DNA of 64,000 nucleotides from Pseudobutyrivibrio sp. MD2005 (GTDB lineage Bacteria > Bacillota > Clostridia > Lachnospirales > Lachnospiraceae), in the NCBI RefSeq assembly GCF_000621865.1, contig NZ_JHXE01000009.1:182185-246184 (forward strand), written 5' to 3'. Positions 1 to 6,214 of the stretch are shown one piece after another (positions within the stretch are counted from its first letter, which is position 1; every line of letters begins with the position of its first letter). A program made the translations under genes and the position numbers. The notes under the pieces are model-generated. The model saw only the letters and a program-made list of their open reading frames with translations. It was not told where the DNA came from and searched no databases.

Positions 1-408
1 GTGGATATGAGAAAGAATGGATATGCAGCTTACAACGACATTGATTTTGAGGTAATTACTTCAAATAAATGCGATTCATATGCCCGCTGTGAAGTTCGTA
101 TAGGCGAATTGTTCCAGTCTATTGATATCATCAGACAGTGTGTAGCAAAGATTCCTGATACGGAAATAAACACAAAAGTAACAGGAATGCCAAATGGAGA
201 ATCCTTCATTCGTGTTGAGCAGCCAAGAGGAGAAGCTTTCTATCACGTGCGTGCCAACGGCACAAAGTTCTTAGACAGATTTAGAGTCCGCACACCAACC
301 TTTGCAAACATCCCAGCCCTTACACAGACGTTGCAGGGATGCCAGTACGGCGATGTACCACTTCTCGTATTAACAATAGATCCGTGTATAAGTTGTACTG
401 AGAGATAG
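1..408 (+). CDS. echE: Ech-type NiFe hydrogenase large subunit, C-terminal part (5' truncated by window)
   Basis: The reading frame is open at the window edge, so only the last 135 residues of the catalytic subunit are visible. The C-terminus carries Asp127-Pro-Cys129-x-x-Cys132, the L2 motif that supplies two of the four cysteine ligands of the NiFe centre. Complex I NuoD proteins keep the fold but lose these cysteines, so this is a true group 4 hydrogenase rather than a Nuo subunit. Such membrane-bound enzymes couple ferredoxin oxidation and proton reduction to ion translocation. A polyferredoxin-type subunit follows in the same direction. The leading GTG at position 1 is not the natural start. 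Confidence 0.85.
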   Translation: MDMRKNGYAAYNDIDFEVITSNKCDSYARCEVRIGELFQSIDIIRQCVAKIPDTEINTKVTGMPNGESFIRVEQPRGEAFYHVRANGTKFLDRFRVRTPTFANIPALTQTLQGCQYGDVPLLVLTIDPCISCTER

Positions 409-416
409 TATAAATA

Positions 417-506
417 GCTGATAGCTCGCAAAAATTAATGCTATTTTTTGAGAGTATAGCGAAAGCGATGAAAAAAATAGTATGAATGTTTGTGAGCGTA
501 ATCAGC
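417..506. repeat. Long imperfect inverted repeat between echE and echF
   Basis: The outer 33 or so bases on each side are nearly complementary (left begins GCTGATAGCTCGCAAAAA, right ends TTTGTGAGCGTAATCAGC) and enclose a loop of about 20 bases. The element fills almost the whole gap inside the operon. As RNA it would form a long hairpin between the two cistrons, which could act in mRNA processing or in differential expression. There is no U-tract, so it is not a normal terminator. Confidence 0.7.
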
Positions 507-534
507 GAGATATAACATTTGGAAGGAGTTAAAG

Positions 535-930
535 ATGGGGCAGTTTTTACCTTTTACAAAACAGGTGTTAAAGAATCTATTTTCTAAGCCTGCAACAACT
601 CAATATCCTTTTGTGCCTAAGGAATATCCAGAGCGCACCAGAGGACATGTGGATATCGATAGTGATAAATGTATTCTTTGTGGAATGTGCATGCGTAGTT
701 GCCCGCCAGGGGCAATAACAGTTGATAGAGCAGGGAAGAAATGGTCTATCAATCGATTTGATTGTATTCAGTGTGGATACTGTGTAGAGAAATGTCCAAA
801 GAAGTGTTTATCTATCACACCTGGATATCAGGAGCCAGGTCCAGAAAAATTTAGATATGAGGTGGAGGTACCATATGAGCCACCAAAGCCTGCGGCGAAG
901 CCTCAGGCACCTGCAGCAGTTGAAAAATAA
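535..930 (+). CDS. echF: Ech hydrogenase ferredoxin-like subunit (2x[4Fe-4S])
   Basis: A 131-residue protein with two CxxCxxCxxxCP clusters (Cys46/49/52/56 and Cys77/80/83/87), the bacterial ferredoxin arrangement of EchF and NuoI-type subunits. It would relay electrons from ferredoxin towards the small subunit and the NiFe site on the cytoplasmic face of the membrane. The C-terminal 25 residues form a Pro/Ala/Lys-rich tail with no obvious fold. A GGAAGGAG ribosome site lies just upstream of the ATG. It is the last gene of the hydrogenase operon here and is followed by a strong bidirectional terminator. Assignment to Ech rather than another group 4 hydrogenase rests on the two-gene order seen in the window. 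Confidence 0.85.
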   Translation: MGQFLPFTKQVLKNLFSKPATTQYPFVPKEYPERTRGHVDIDSDKCILCGMCMRSCPPGAITVDRAGKKWSINRFDCIQCGYCVEKCPKKCLSITPGYQEPGPEKFRYEVEVPYEPPKPAAKPQAPAAVEK

Positions 931-945
931 ATTAATACAGATAAG

Positions 946-985
946 AAAAAATGGGAGTCCTTTCTATAAAGAACTCCCATTTTTA
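946..985. terminator. Bidirectional terminator between echF and the peptide cluster
   Basis: A stem of about 17 bp with one mismatch (AAAAATGGGAGT / ACTCCCATTTTT) and a small loop has A-rich and T-rich flanks on both sides. It can therefore serve the forward ech operon and the reverse peptide gene, which converge here. Confidence 0.85.
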
Positions 986-998
986 ATTACAAAGATTG

Positions 999-1253
999 CT
1001 AAACCCAAAATGTTTTATTACACCAACCACAATACCATTCCTCTTCGTCAAGAGGGATGAAAAAAAGCACCTTTCTAGTTCTTGTAGCACCTGTTTTTTG
1101 GATATTGTTATCTTTTTCGCAATACTTACAGGACTTACCTCCCTTTTTTCCACCAGGTTTTTTACCACCATTAACAAAATCCAAATCATTAACATCAAGC
1201 ATTTTTTCAGTAGTCTCTTCAGATAAATTCTTATTATTTTTTACATCAGCCAT
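999..1253 (-). CDS. Double-glycine leader peptide with CxxC...CxxC zinc-ribbon-like core
   Basis: An 84-residue peptide. The start is the ATG at 1253 because GGGAGG lies 7 nt upstream of it; a start five codons earlier would overlap that site. Residues 1-30 look like a bacteriocin-type leader ending in the run Leu-Asp-Phe-Val-Asn-Gly-Gly (Gly29-Gly30), the cleavage signal of peptidase-containing ABC exporters. The core is Lys/Gly-rich, then has Cys42-x2-Cys45 and Cys75-x2-Cys78, a possible zinc ribbon. It is paralogous to the peptide at 1751-2017, with which it shares leader, Cys spacing and an aromatic-rich second half. No exporter or modification enzyme is in the window. Function unknown; a secreted RiPP-like or signalling peptide is inference. 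Confidence 0.7.
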   Translation of the reverse strand: MADVKNNKNLSEETTEKMLDVNDLDFVNGGKKPGGKKGGKSCKYCEKDNNIQKTGATRTRKVLFFIPLDEEEWYCGWCNKTFWV

Positions 1254-1272
1254 AATGAAACCTCCCATAGAT

Positions 1273-1364
1273 GTTGATAGTAAAAATTAGTTACGCTCTT
1301 ATGTTATATATAAAATATATCATGCAATTTGTCACAAAACTGTCACGCTTATAATAAGTGCCTT
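1273..1364 (-). promoter_or_regulatory. Promoter region of the 999-1253 peptide, duplicated at 2050-2142
   Basis: On the reverse strand GTGACA (1335-1330), a 17-bp spacer and TATATA (1312-1307) make a plausible sigma-A promoter. A second TGACA copy (within 1346-1341) lies 11 bp upstream, giving a direct repeat on one helical turn, as used by OmpR/PhoB-type response regulators. About 92 bp are nearly identical to 2050-2142, so the two transcription units probably share control. Confidence 0.6.
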
Positions 1365-1409
1365 ACTACTAATAGGGCCAGACCCTCAAGTCATGTATAT
1401 TAGCCATAA

Positions 1410-1646
1410 TCAGTAATCACCCAAATGACGCATCGCGTGAAACATCATATCATACCAGTGCTCAAACTTTGCTTTACAATGTACGCAAATGTAATAATCA
1501 TCTTCACCACTTCCTCCTGAAATCTGATCTAACATTTCAGGTGAAAGTGGAACCATGTTTTTACTTAAAAAGTCCAATTTTTCTTCAATGGTCTTGCAAT
1601 TTGCTGCTTCGGCAATCTGTTCTTCTGATAATTTTTTTACTTTCAT
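1410..1646 (-). CDS. Double-glycine leader peptide with a C2H2 zinc-finger motif
   Basis: A 78-residue peptide. The N-terminal 45 residues resemble a Nif11/NHLP-type leader: a charged helix, then Leu-Asp-Gln-Ile-Ser-Gly44-Gly45. The remaining 33 residues contain Cys54-x2-Cys57-x12-His70-x3-His74. Phe61 and Met67 sit where the classical C2H2 finger has its conserved Phe and Leu, so the spacing matches the eukaryotic-type finger exactly. The start codon overlaps the stop of a leader remnant (ATGA), and AGGAAG lies 9 nt upstream. Pairing an export leader with a metal-binding finger suggests a small secreted zinc-folded peptide. That is inference; I recognise no named family. Confidence 0.7.
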   Translation of the reverse strand: MKVKKLSEEQIAEAANCKTIEEKLDFLSKNMVPLSPEMLDQISGGSGEDDYYICVHCKAKFEHWYDMMFHAMRHLGDY

Positions 1647-1732
1647 AGAATGTATCTTCCTTTCTCATTGGCATCAAGCATTTTTTCAGTAATCTCATCA
1701 GATAAATTCTTATTTTTTTTTACATCACCCAT
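1643..1732 (-). pseudogene. Orphan leader remnant (29 codons) of a double-glycine peptide
   Basis: The frame starts at ATG 1732, preceded by AGAGGAAG. Its first 20 residues closely match the leader of the 999-1253 peptide (shared Asp-Val-Lys start, Asn-Lys-Asn-Leu-Ser and Thr-Glu-Lys-Met-Leu-Asp runs). It then diverges before the Gly-Gly and stops at a TGA that overlaps the ATG of the next peptide gene. It has lost its core, so it is most likely a remnant of gene fusion or recombination. It may still be translated and couple translation of the C2H2 peptide. Confidence 0.65.
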
Positions 1733-1750
1733 AATGAAACTTCCTCTTAA

Positions 1751-2017
1751 TTAATTTAATTTGCTATAAGATTCAAAAAAAGTATAGCTACACTCAAGAC
1801 ACTCCCATTCGTATAAAGTAAGAAAGATTAAGAATGGCTTTGTTTTTCCTGTAGTTCTAAATCTTTTTTTATTATAATTTTGGCAAGCAGGGCATGTTAT
1901 ATTTTTACCGGCTGGATACCCATTGCCACCGCCATTAACTGTATCCAAATCATTCAAATCAAGTTTTTGTACAGAAGGCACTTTTAATGAAGATTTAAAA
2001 TTAATAACTTTTCCCAT
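1751..2017 (-). CDS. Double-glycine leader peptide with CxxC...CxxC zinc-ribbon-like core
   Basis: An 88-residue peptide, paralogue of the one at 999-1253. The leader ends in Asn-Asp-Leu-Asp-Thr-Val-Asn-Gly29-Gly30. The core has Cys42-Pro-Ala-Cys45 and Cys73-Leu-Glu-Cys76, separated by a basic stretch and a hydrophobic Phe-Leu-Ile-Phe-Leu segment, as in a small zinc ribbon. GGGAGG lies 6 nt upstream of the ATG. It is first in a reverse-strand unit of three small frames with its own promoter at 2050-2142. Conservation of the leader and of both CxxC pairs between paralogues suggests selection on both parts. Export and activity are not shown by the sequence. Confidence 0.7.
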   Translation of the reverse strand: MGKVINFKSSLKVPSVQKLDLNDLDTVNGGGNGYPAGKNITCPACQNYNKKRFRTTGKTKPFLIFLTLYEWECLECSYTFFESYSKLN

Positions 2018-2049
2018 GTTAAACCTCCCACAAAAAGTCAGTTAAATAT

Positions 2050-2142
2050 GTTGATAGTAAAAAATTAGTTACGATCTTATGTTATATATAAAATATATCA
2101 TGCAATTTGTCACAAAACTGTCACGCATATAATAAATGTCTT
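2050..2142 (-). promoter_or_regulatory. Promoter region of the 1751-2017 peptide, copy of 1273-1364
   Basis: The same elements as at 1273-1364 are conserved: two TGTCAC direct repeats spaced 11 bp on the forward strand (GTGACA in reverse), an AT-rich spacer and TATATA. The near-identity of about 92 bp outside the genes argues for co-regulation or a recent duplication. Confidence 0.6.
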
Positions 2143-2202
2143 GCAATTTATTTTAAAATAAACATTTTTCAAAACTGTGAATCCTTTCTAAATAAAAATG
2201 AG

Positions 2203-2303
2203 GAAGGGACTGTTAAAAACTTTAAATAAAAAGGATTCAGTGCCCATCCGTTAGGATGGTGGCTGAATCCTTACCTTTTAGGGGATTTTTTTACAGCCCC
2301 TTC
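2203..2303. repeat. Nested inverted repeat: terminator or MITE-like element
   Basis: Outer arms of about 17 bp (GAAGGGACTGTTAAAAA and TTTTTACAGCCCCTTC) enclose an inner hairpin at 2231-2272 with 19-bp arms and two mismatches (AAGGATTCAGTGCC / GGTGGCTGAATCCTT). The inner hairpin could terminate the reverse gene at 2314-3057. The outer inverted ends resemble short insertion-element termini, so a miniature transposable element is also possible. Confidence 0.55.
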
Positions 2304-2313
2304 AATTTTTAGA

Positions 2314-3057
2314 TTAGGTTTCAATATATGTAGATGAGCTCATTGTAGAAATGTTCTCAGCGTATGTGATGTTTGTGCCAGCTGGAACGCGTATACCAGA
2401 GTCAGCGGCGTTTGTGTTTCCTGATTTATATGTGCCGTTTTTCCACTGTTCAAATTTTTCTTCTACGGCATCGTATGTTTTCTTAGAAATATCTGGTAAA
2501 TCCTTGCCCCATGTTCCTGTAGCCATTTCGTAGCCTTTCTTGAAGGCCTGTAATAATTCATCTGCTTTTGATGAATCGCCGCCAGATAATGCGATAGCAA
2601 AATCTACGATGCGGTCTGAGGTCTGATTAACACCCCAATATCCATTTTCGGAAATATCTTCCTTTGCTTTTGCAACTGTATCTTCATCAGCTGTGAATTT
2701 ACCTTCAGCTAAGAATTTCCACATGTCATCCTGAGAGGCAATTGCGAAACTACTTCCCTGACCTTTAACAGTCTTCATTACGATTTCAAGAAGATTGTTT
2801 ATCATTTTTTCCTGGTCAGCCTTTAATTGCTCAACAAGAGCGCTGCGGTCAGCCTTTTTATAATTATCAGTTGCGAGAGCTTTGTCATCTGAAGATTTTT
2901 CGTAAACAGCAGCCTCATCTGAAAACTTTGAGGCATTAATTTCTGATTTAGATGCGTTGAATTCCAGGGACTCAGTAACAGAACCATCTGCATTAGTGGT
3001 CTTTGTATAGGTTCCTGCAATATTAGAAGAAACGCTAGAAAGTGTACTTAATTCCAT
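2314..3057 (-). CDS. Conserved hypothetical protein, probably motility-regulon
   Basis: A 247-residue soluble protein without signal peptide or membrane segment. It is Ser/Thr/Asn-rich at both ends, with a helical middle (residues about 65-205) containing Gly-Tyr-Trp-Gly-Val...Arg-Ile-Val-Asp-Phe-Ala followed by Leu-Ser-Gly-Gly-Asp. I recognise this only as a pattern common in unnamed clostridial proteins. A ribosome site (GGAGG) lies just upstream of the ATG, and a sigma-28-like promoter (3124-3151) suggests expression with flagellar genes. It is monocistronic and ends at the 2203-2303 hairpin. The function is unknown. Confidence 0.7.
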   Translation of the reverse strand: MELSTLSSVSSNIAGTYTKTTNADGSVTESLEFNASKSEINASKFSDEAAVYEKSSDDKALATDNYKKADRSALVEQLKADQEKMINNLLEIVMKTVKGQGSSFAIASQDDMWKFLAEGKFTADEDTVAKAKEDISENGYWGVNQTSDRIVDFAIALSGGDSSKADELLQAFKKGYEMATGTWGKDLPDISKKTYDAVEEKFEQWKNGTYKSGNTNAADSGIRVPAGTNITYAENISTMSSSTYIET

Positions 3058-3123
3058 AATATAACCTCCTTGTTATGTGGCCAAATACAACAAAACCGTA
3101 CGGAAATCCTTTTCCTATATCTT

Positions 3124-3151
3124 TTATCGGAACAATATTGAGAAATATTTA
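3124..3151 (-). promoter_or_regulatory. Sigma-28 (SigD/FliA)-like promoter
   Basis: On the reverse strand TAAA (3151-3148) is followed after 17 nt by CCGATAA (3130-3124). The consensus is TAAA, 16 nt, CCGATAA, so the -10 is exact and the spacing is one base long. It sits about 70 bp upstream of the 2314-3057 gene. Confidence 0.5.
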
Positions 3152-3184
3152 CTATTAGATTGTATTTATTTTAATACAAAATCC

Positions 3185-3238
3185 TTGATAAAGTGTGTGT
3201 TCTTTGTTAAAATTTATAAAGATTGAATACAAAGAACA
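3185..3238 (+). promoter_or_regulatory. ispE promoter with flanking inverted repeat
   Basis: TTGATA (3185-3190), a 17-bp spacer and TAAAAT (3208-3213) form a sigma-A promoter. A perfect 10-bp inverted repeat TGTTCTTTGT (3198-3207) / ACAAAGAACA (3229-3238) brackets the -10 and the expected start point, as an operator would. Confidence 0.55.
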
Positions 3239-3286
3239 AAAAAGTACAATATGTGCTTAAGATAATAAACATATTGGAGAAATAGC

Positions 3287-4159
3287 ATGGATAATATTAG
3301 CTTAAAGGCATTGGCAAAGATTAATATAGGCCTAGATGTTACAGGCATCAGAGACGATGGATATCATGAAGTAAAGATGATTATGCAGACAGTTAATCTA
3401 TTCGATAAGGTGTCTATCTCAAAGACAGCAGATGGTTCTGTTACAATGGCTACTAATCTTAAGTTCTTGCCGGTAAATGATGATAATCTGTGTATCAAAG
3501 CAGCAAAGCTTTTAATAGATGAATTTCAAATAAAAGAGGGTGTGCATATTGATTTAGAAAAGCACATTCCAGTTGCAGCAGGTATGGCCGGGGGTTCAAC
3601 AGATGCTGCAGCAGTTTTATTTGGAGTTAATAAATTATTCAATTTGAAATTGAATAAAAAGGCATTAATGGAAAGAGGCGTTAAAATTGGTGCGGACGTT
3701 CCTTATTGCGTTATGAGAGGAACAGCTCTTGCAGAAGGAATAGGAGAGGTGCTTTCACCGCTTCCACCAATGGTTAAGTGTCCAGTGTTGATTGCAAAGC
3801 CGGGCATTTCTGTTTCTACTAAGCAGGTTTACAATGCTTTAGATGATTGCTTTGATACTGTTGAACATCCAGATATAGATGGGCTTATTGGGGATATCAA
3901 AGCAGGTGATTTAGCTGGAATCTGCTCTAAAATGGGAAATGTTTTGGAGGATGTTACTATTCCACTTCATCCAATTATCGCTGATATTAAGGCAAATATG
4001 ATGGAAAATGGAGCTGTTGGCGCCATGATGAGTGGTAGTGGCCCTACAGTATTTGGCTTTTTTAACGACAATAAGACAGCTAAGGCAGCAAAGGATGCTT
4101 TGACTAAAACAGGCATGGTAAAACAGCTATATCTCACAACCATGTTTAACAATCGATAA
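3287..4159 (+). CDS. ispE: 4-diphosphocytidyl-2-C-methyl-D-erythritol kinase
   Basis: Phosphorylates the 2-hydroxyl of CDP-methylerythritol with ATP in the non-mevalonate (MEP) isoprenoid pathway, in the cytoplasm. The 290-residue length is normal. The N-terminal Lys-Ala-Leu-Ala-Lys-Ile-Asn motif and the GHMP-kinase glycine-rich loop Pro-Val-Ala-Ala-Gly-Met-Ala-Gly-Gly-Ser-Thr (about residues 95-105) are both present, as is the C-terminal Gly-Ala-Met-Met-Ser-Gly-Ser-Gly-Pro-Thr motif. The start follows TTGGAGA. A GntR-type regulator and a DUF1934 gene follow closely in the same direction, so the three are likely co-transcribed to the terminator at 5271-5318. Confidence 0.95.
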   Translation: MDNISLKALAKINIGLDVTGIRDDGYHEVKMIMQTVNLFDKVSISKTADGSVTMATNLKFLPVNDDNLCIKAAKLLIDEFQIKEGVHIDLEKHIPVAAGMAGGSTDAAAVLFGVNKLFNLKLNKKALMERGVKIGADVPYCVMRGTALAEGIGEVLSPLPPMVKCPVLIAKPGISVSTKQVYNALDDCFDTVEHPDIDGLIGDIKAGDLAGICSKMGNVLEDVTIPLHPIIADIKANMMENGAVGAMMSGSGPTVFGFFNDNKTAKAAKDALTKTGMVKQLYLTTMFNNR

Positions 4160-4181
4160 TAGAAAAGGAGAAGAATAATAA

Positions 4182-4856
4182 ATGACTGAAAACCTTACAC
4201 TTCAAATGGATGATTATTTACCACTTCGCGATGTGGTGTTTAACACCCTACGTGAGGCCATCTTAAAGGGGGAACTTAAGCCAGGGGAAAGGCTTATGGA
4301 AATGCATTTGGCTACAAAACTTGGGGTAAGCCGTACACCTATAAGAGAGGCTATTAGAATGCTTGAGCATGAGGGGCTTGCTGTAACAATTCCTCGCAAG
4401 GGGGCTCAGGTTGCTAAGATGACAGAAAAGGATTTACAGGATGTCCTTGAAGTCAGAGATGCTCTTGATGCACTTGCTGTTGTATGTGCTTGTGAGAGGA
4501 TGACAGATGCTCAGTTTGTAGAGCTGAAAGAAGCTATGAAGGCTTTTGAGGATGCTACTAAAACAGATGATGTTCGTCATATTGTGGAGGCTGATGAAGC
4601 TTTTCATGATGTGATATATGCAGCAGCCGCTAATCCAAAGCTTGAAAATATTATTAATTCGGCCAGAGAGCAGATGTACAGATATCGTTATGAATACGTT
4701 AAGAATCCATCAGTATACGCTCAGCTTATTTCTGAGCATAAGTCTATTATTGAGGGATTTGGTGCAAGAGATGTGGATTTCTTAAAGAGCATTATGCATA
4801 CACATCTGGCCAATCAAATTAACGCAGTCAGAGAAGTTATTAGAGAACAGGATTAA
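4182..4856 (+). CDS. GntR-family transcriptional regulator (FadR/FCD type)
   Basis: A 224-residue regulator with an N-terminal winged helix (about residues 15-80, including the family signature Leu-Gly-Val-Ser-Arg-Thr-Pro-Ile-Arg-Glu-Ala) and an all-helical C-terminal FCD ligand domain (about 85-215). FCD domains usually bind an organic acid, often with a metal held by Asp/His residues; candidate ligands Asp and His are visible around residues 90-200. The ligand cannot be told from sequence. It lies 22 nt after ispE with an AAAGGAG ribosome site and 8 nt before the DUF1934 gene, so it is in an operon that does not itself suggest a target. Confidence 0.9.
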   Translation: MTENLTLQMDDYLPLRDVVFNTLREAILKGELKPGERLMEMHLATKLGVSRTPIREAIRMLEHEGLAVTIPRKGAQVAKMTEKDLQDVLEVRDALDALAVVCACERMTDAQFVELKEAMKAFEDATKTDDVRHIVEADEAFHDVIYAAAANPKLENIINSAREQMYRYRYEYVKNPSVYAQLISEHKSIIEGFGARDVDFLKSIMHTHLANQINAVREVIREQD

Positions 4857-4864
4857 GTATTTAA

Positions 4865-5272
4865 ATGACAGGAATAAATTGTAAGATAAAGGTTGTCTCA
4901 AGGCAGACCATGGGTAGCGATAAAGAAGTCACTACAGAGGTATATGAGGGAACCTACCTTGATAGAGGTGAGAAGAAATATCTTTCCTACAAAAGACATA
5001 CAGAGGATGGGGATATAGATTGTCTGCTGAGCTACGGTGCAGGTCGCATGGCTCTTAGTCAGCAGGGCGGTCTTAAATCAAAGCTCGAATTTGTTCCAGG
5101 AAAGAAAACTGATAACATGTACCATACTCCTATGGGAAATATGATGGTACCAGTCTTTACCAGAGGTCTTTCTATTCATGATAAAAAGGATTCCATCGAA
5201 ATAATGCTAGATTATGATATTGCTACAGCAGATGCTATTCAGACATTGATGGAAATTACAGTAGAATTTTAA
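4865..5272 (+). CDS. DUF1934 (YwiB-like) beta-barrel protein
   Basis: A 135-residue protein matching the DUF1934 pattern: a lipocalin-like antiparallel beta-barrel of alternating strands, with the central Leu-Ser-Tyr-Gly-Ala-Gly-Arg turn and the later Met-Tyr-His-Thr-Pro-Met-Gly. The family is widespread in Firmicutes as a cytoplasmic protein of unknown function, thought to bind a small ligand. It starts 8 nt after the GntR gene and ends at a strong terminator, so it is the last gene of the ispE unit. Confidence 0.85.
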   Translation: MTGINCKIKVVSRQTMGSDKEVTTEVYEGTYLDRGEKKYLSYKRHTEDGDIDCLLSYGAGRMALSQQGGLKSKLEFVPGKKTDNMYHTPMGNMMVPVFTRGLSIHDKKDSIEIMLDYDIATADAIQTLMEITVEF

Positions 5273-5318
5273 AAGCCCTGTGTAGGCAATTGATATGCCT
5301 ACACAAGGCTTTTTATTT
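5271..5318 (+). terminator. Intrinsic terminator of the ispE operon
   Basis: AAAAGCCCTGTGTAGGCA pairs with TGCCTACACAAGGCTTTTT around a short loop (one mismatch), followed by a T-rich run. It overlaps the DUF1934 stop codon. On the other strand it could also serve the converging thiT. Confidence 0.85.
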
Positions 5319-5331
5319 TAGAAAATCTATT

Positions 5332-5901
5332 CTATTCAGTTGCCATATCTTTAAGAGTGTTCATAAGTATACGAACAGGTGGAAGTAGTAAAACCACAAC
5401 AGTAAGAGCTAATTCTGCAAAAATATAAATTCCATTATAGATGATTGAATATGGAAGTGGGCTCATATTGTAATCAGCTGCGTATTCGCCGAAGAATAAC
5501 CATCCAGATAATACAGCAAAGAAGTAACGGCCAAGAACAGCAAATATATATCCCTTTATAAGTCCATGTTTTGATTTAGAGAAGAATCCTGAAAGACCAA
5601 GAGCTCCAAAAGCAAGTATGTAATCAACTACTACCTGGATTGGAAAAAGTATATAAGGGTCAACGATTAGGTTGAGAAGGCCATAAGCAACACCAGTTAC
5701 AATACCTACAATTGGTCCAAACCAAAATCCTGGTAAGCAAGCAACTAGCATTGAAAATAGTGTTATTGAACCACCCATTGGCAGTTTTATAAATTTGATG
5801 TTTGACAAAGCAAAAGCCAGTGCCATTGACATAGCACAAAATGCGAGCTGCTTTGCAGAAAAGTTAACACGAGTTTTTGGAATATTGATGTGTTTAATCA
5901 T
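5332..5901 (-). CDS. thiT: Thiamine ECF transporter substrate-binding component
   Basis: A 189-residue integral membrane protein with about six hydrophobic helices, the S-component fold of energy-coupling-factor transporters. It binds thiamine and docks on the shared EcfAAT module, which is not in the window. The start is the ATG at 5901 because AAGGGAG lies 8 nt upstream; the in-frame ATG seven codons earlier precedes that ribosome site. The identification rests largely on the TPP riboswitch immediately upstream and on the size and topology. The conserved loop-1/helix-6 residues of ThiT (Trp and Tyr around Gly-Glu-Tyr-Ala-Ala-Asp-Tyr-Asn) are consistent with it. Confidence 0.88.
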   Translation of the reverse strand: MIKHINIPKTRVNFSAKQLAFCAMSMALAFALSNIKFIKLPMGGSITLFSMLVACLPGFWFGPIVGIVTGVAYGLLNLIVDPYILFPIQVVVDYILAFGALGLSGFFSKSKHGLIKGYIFAVLGRYFFAVLSGWLFFGEYAADYNMSPLPYSIIYNGIYIFAELALTVVVLLLPPVRILMNTLKDMATE

Positions 5902-5944
5902 AAAAAAATCTCCCTTCAACATTATATGCCAGGAGATCGTATAA

Positions 5945-6028
5945 AAGCTTCCTTACGCTGGTATTATCCAGTTCAAGTATTAAGGGTCGGTGATAATGCA
6001 CCTCTCAGCAAATGCGCCCCTAGCATCA
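5945..6028 (-). ncRNA. TPP (THI-box) riboswitch
   Basis: Reading the reverse strand, the conserved blocks appear in order: GGGGCG, CTGAGAGG, GACCC, TTGAACTGGATAATACCAGC and GTAAGGAAGC. These are the P1/P2 junction, the CUGAGA pyrimidine-sensing bulge and the pyrophosphate helix of the thiamine pyrophosphate aptamer. It lies in the leader of thiT, about 45 nt before the start, so it probably represses thiamine uptake when TPP is plentiful. A separate terminator is not obvious, and the ribosome site near 5910 may be the control point. Confidence 0.95.
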
Positions 6029-6088
6029 TTATTAATTTCTTAAATAAAATACCACTATAAAATATTCACGTCAATATGGTAATATAAA

Positions 6089-6184
6089 GTTACTATTCAT
6101 AGTTTATAAATATTTAAAGATCAATTCTTGTCAAGCTTGCTTGTAAAAGAATTATCTTTAAATGTTTATAAACTGAATAGTAAC
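6089..6184. repeat. 96-bp near-perfect inverted repeat upstream of hflX
   Basis: Arms of about 38-41 bp (left begins GTTACTATTCATAGTTTATA, right ends TATAAACTGAATAGTAAC) differ by only a few positions and enclose a loop of about 18 bp. It lies between the divergent thiT and hflX genes and would fold into a long AT-rich hairpin. Nothing in it is coding. It may be a miniature mobile element or a leader structure for hflX. Confidence 0.75.
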
Positions 6185-6214
6185 AATTGAAATATAATAT
6201 AAGGATATAGGTTT

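Noticed and set aside
983..1290. Other small frames overlapping the 999-1253 peptide
   Set aside because: They lie in other frames, lack ribosome sites and would contradict the conserved leader shared with 1751-2017.
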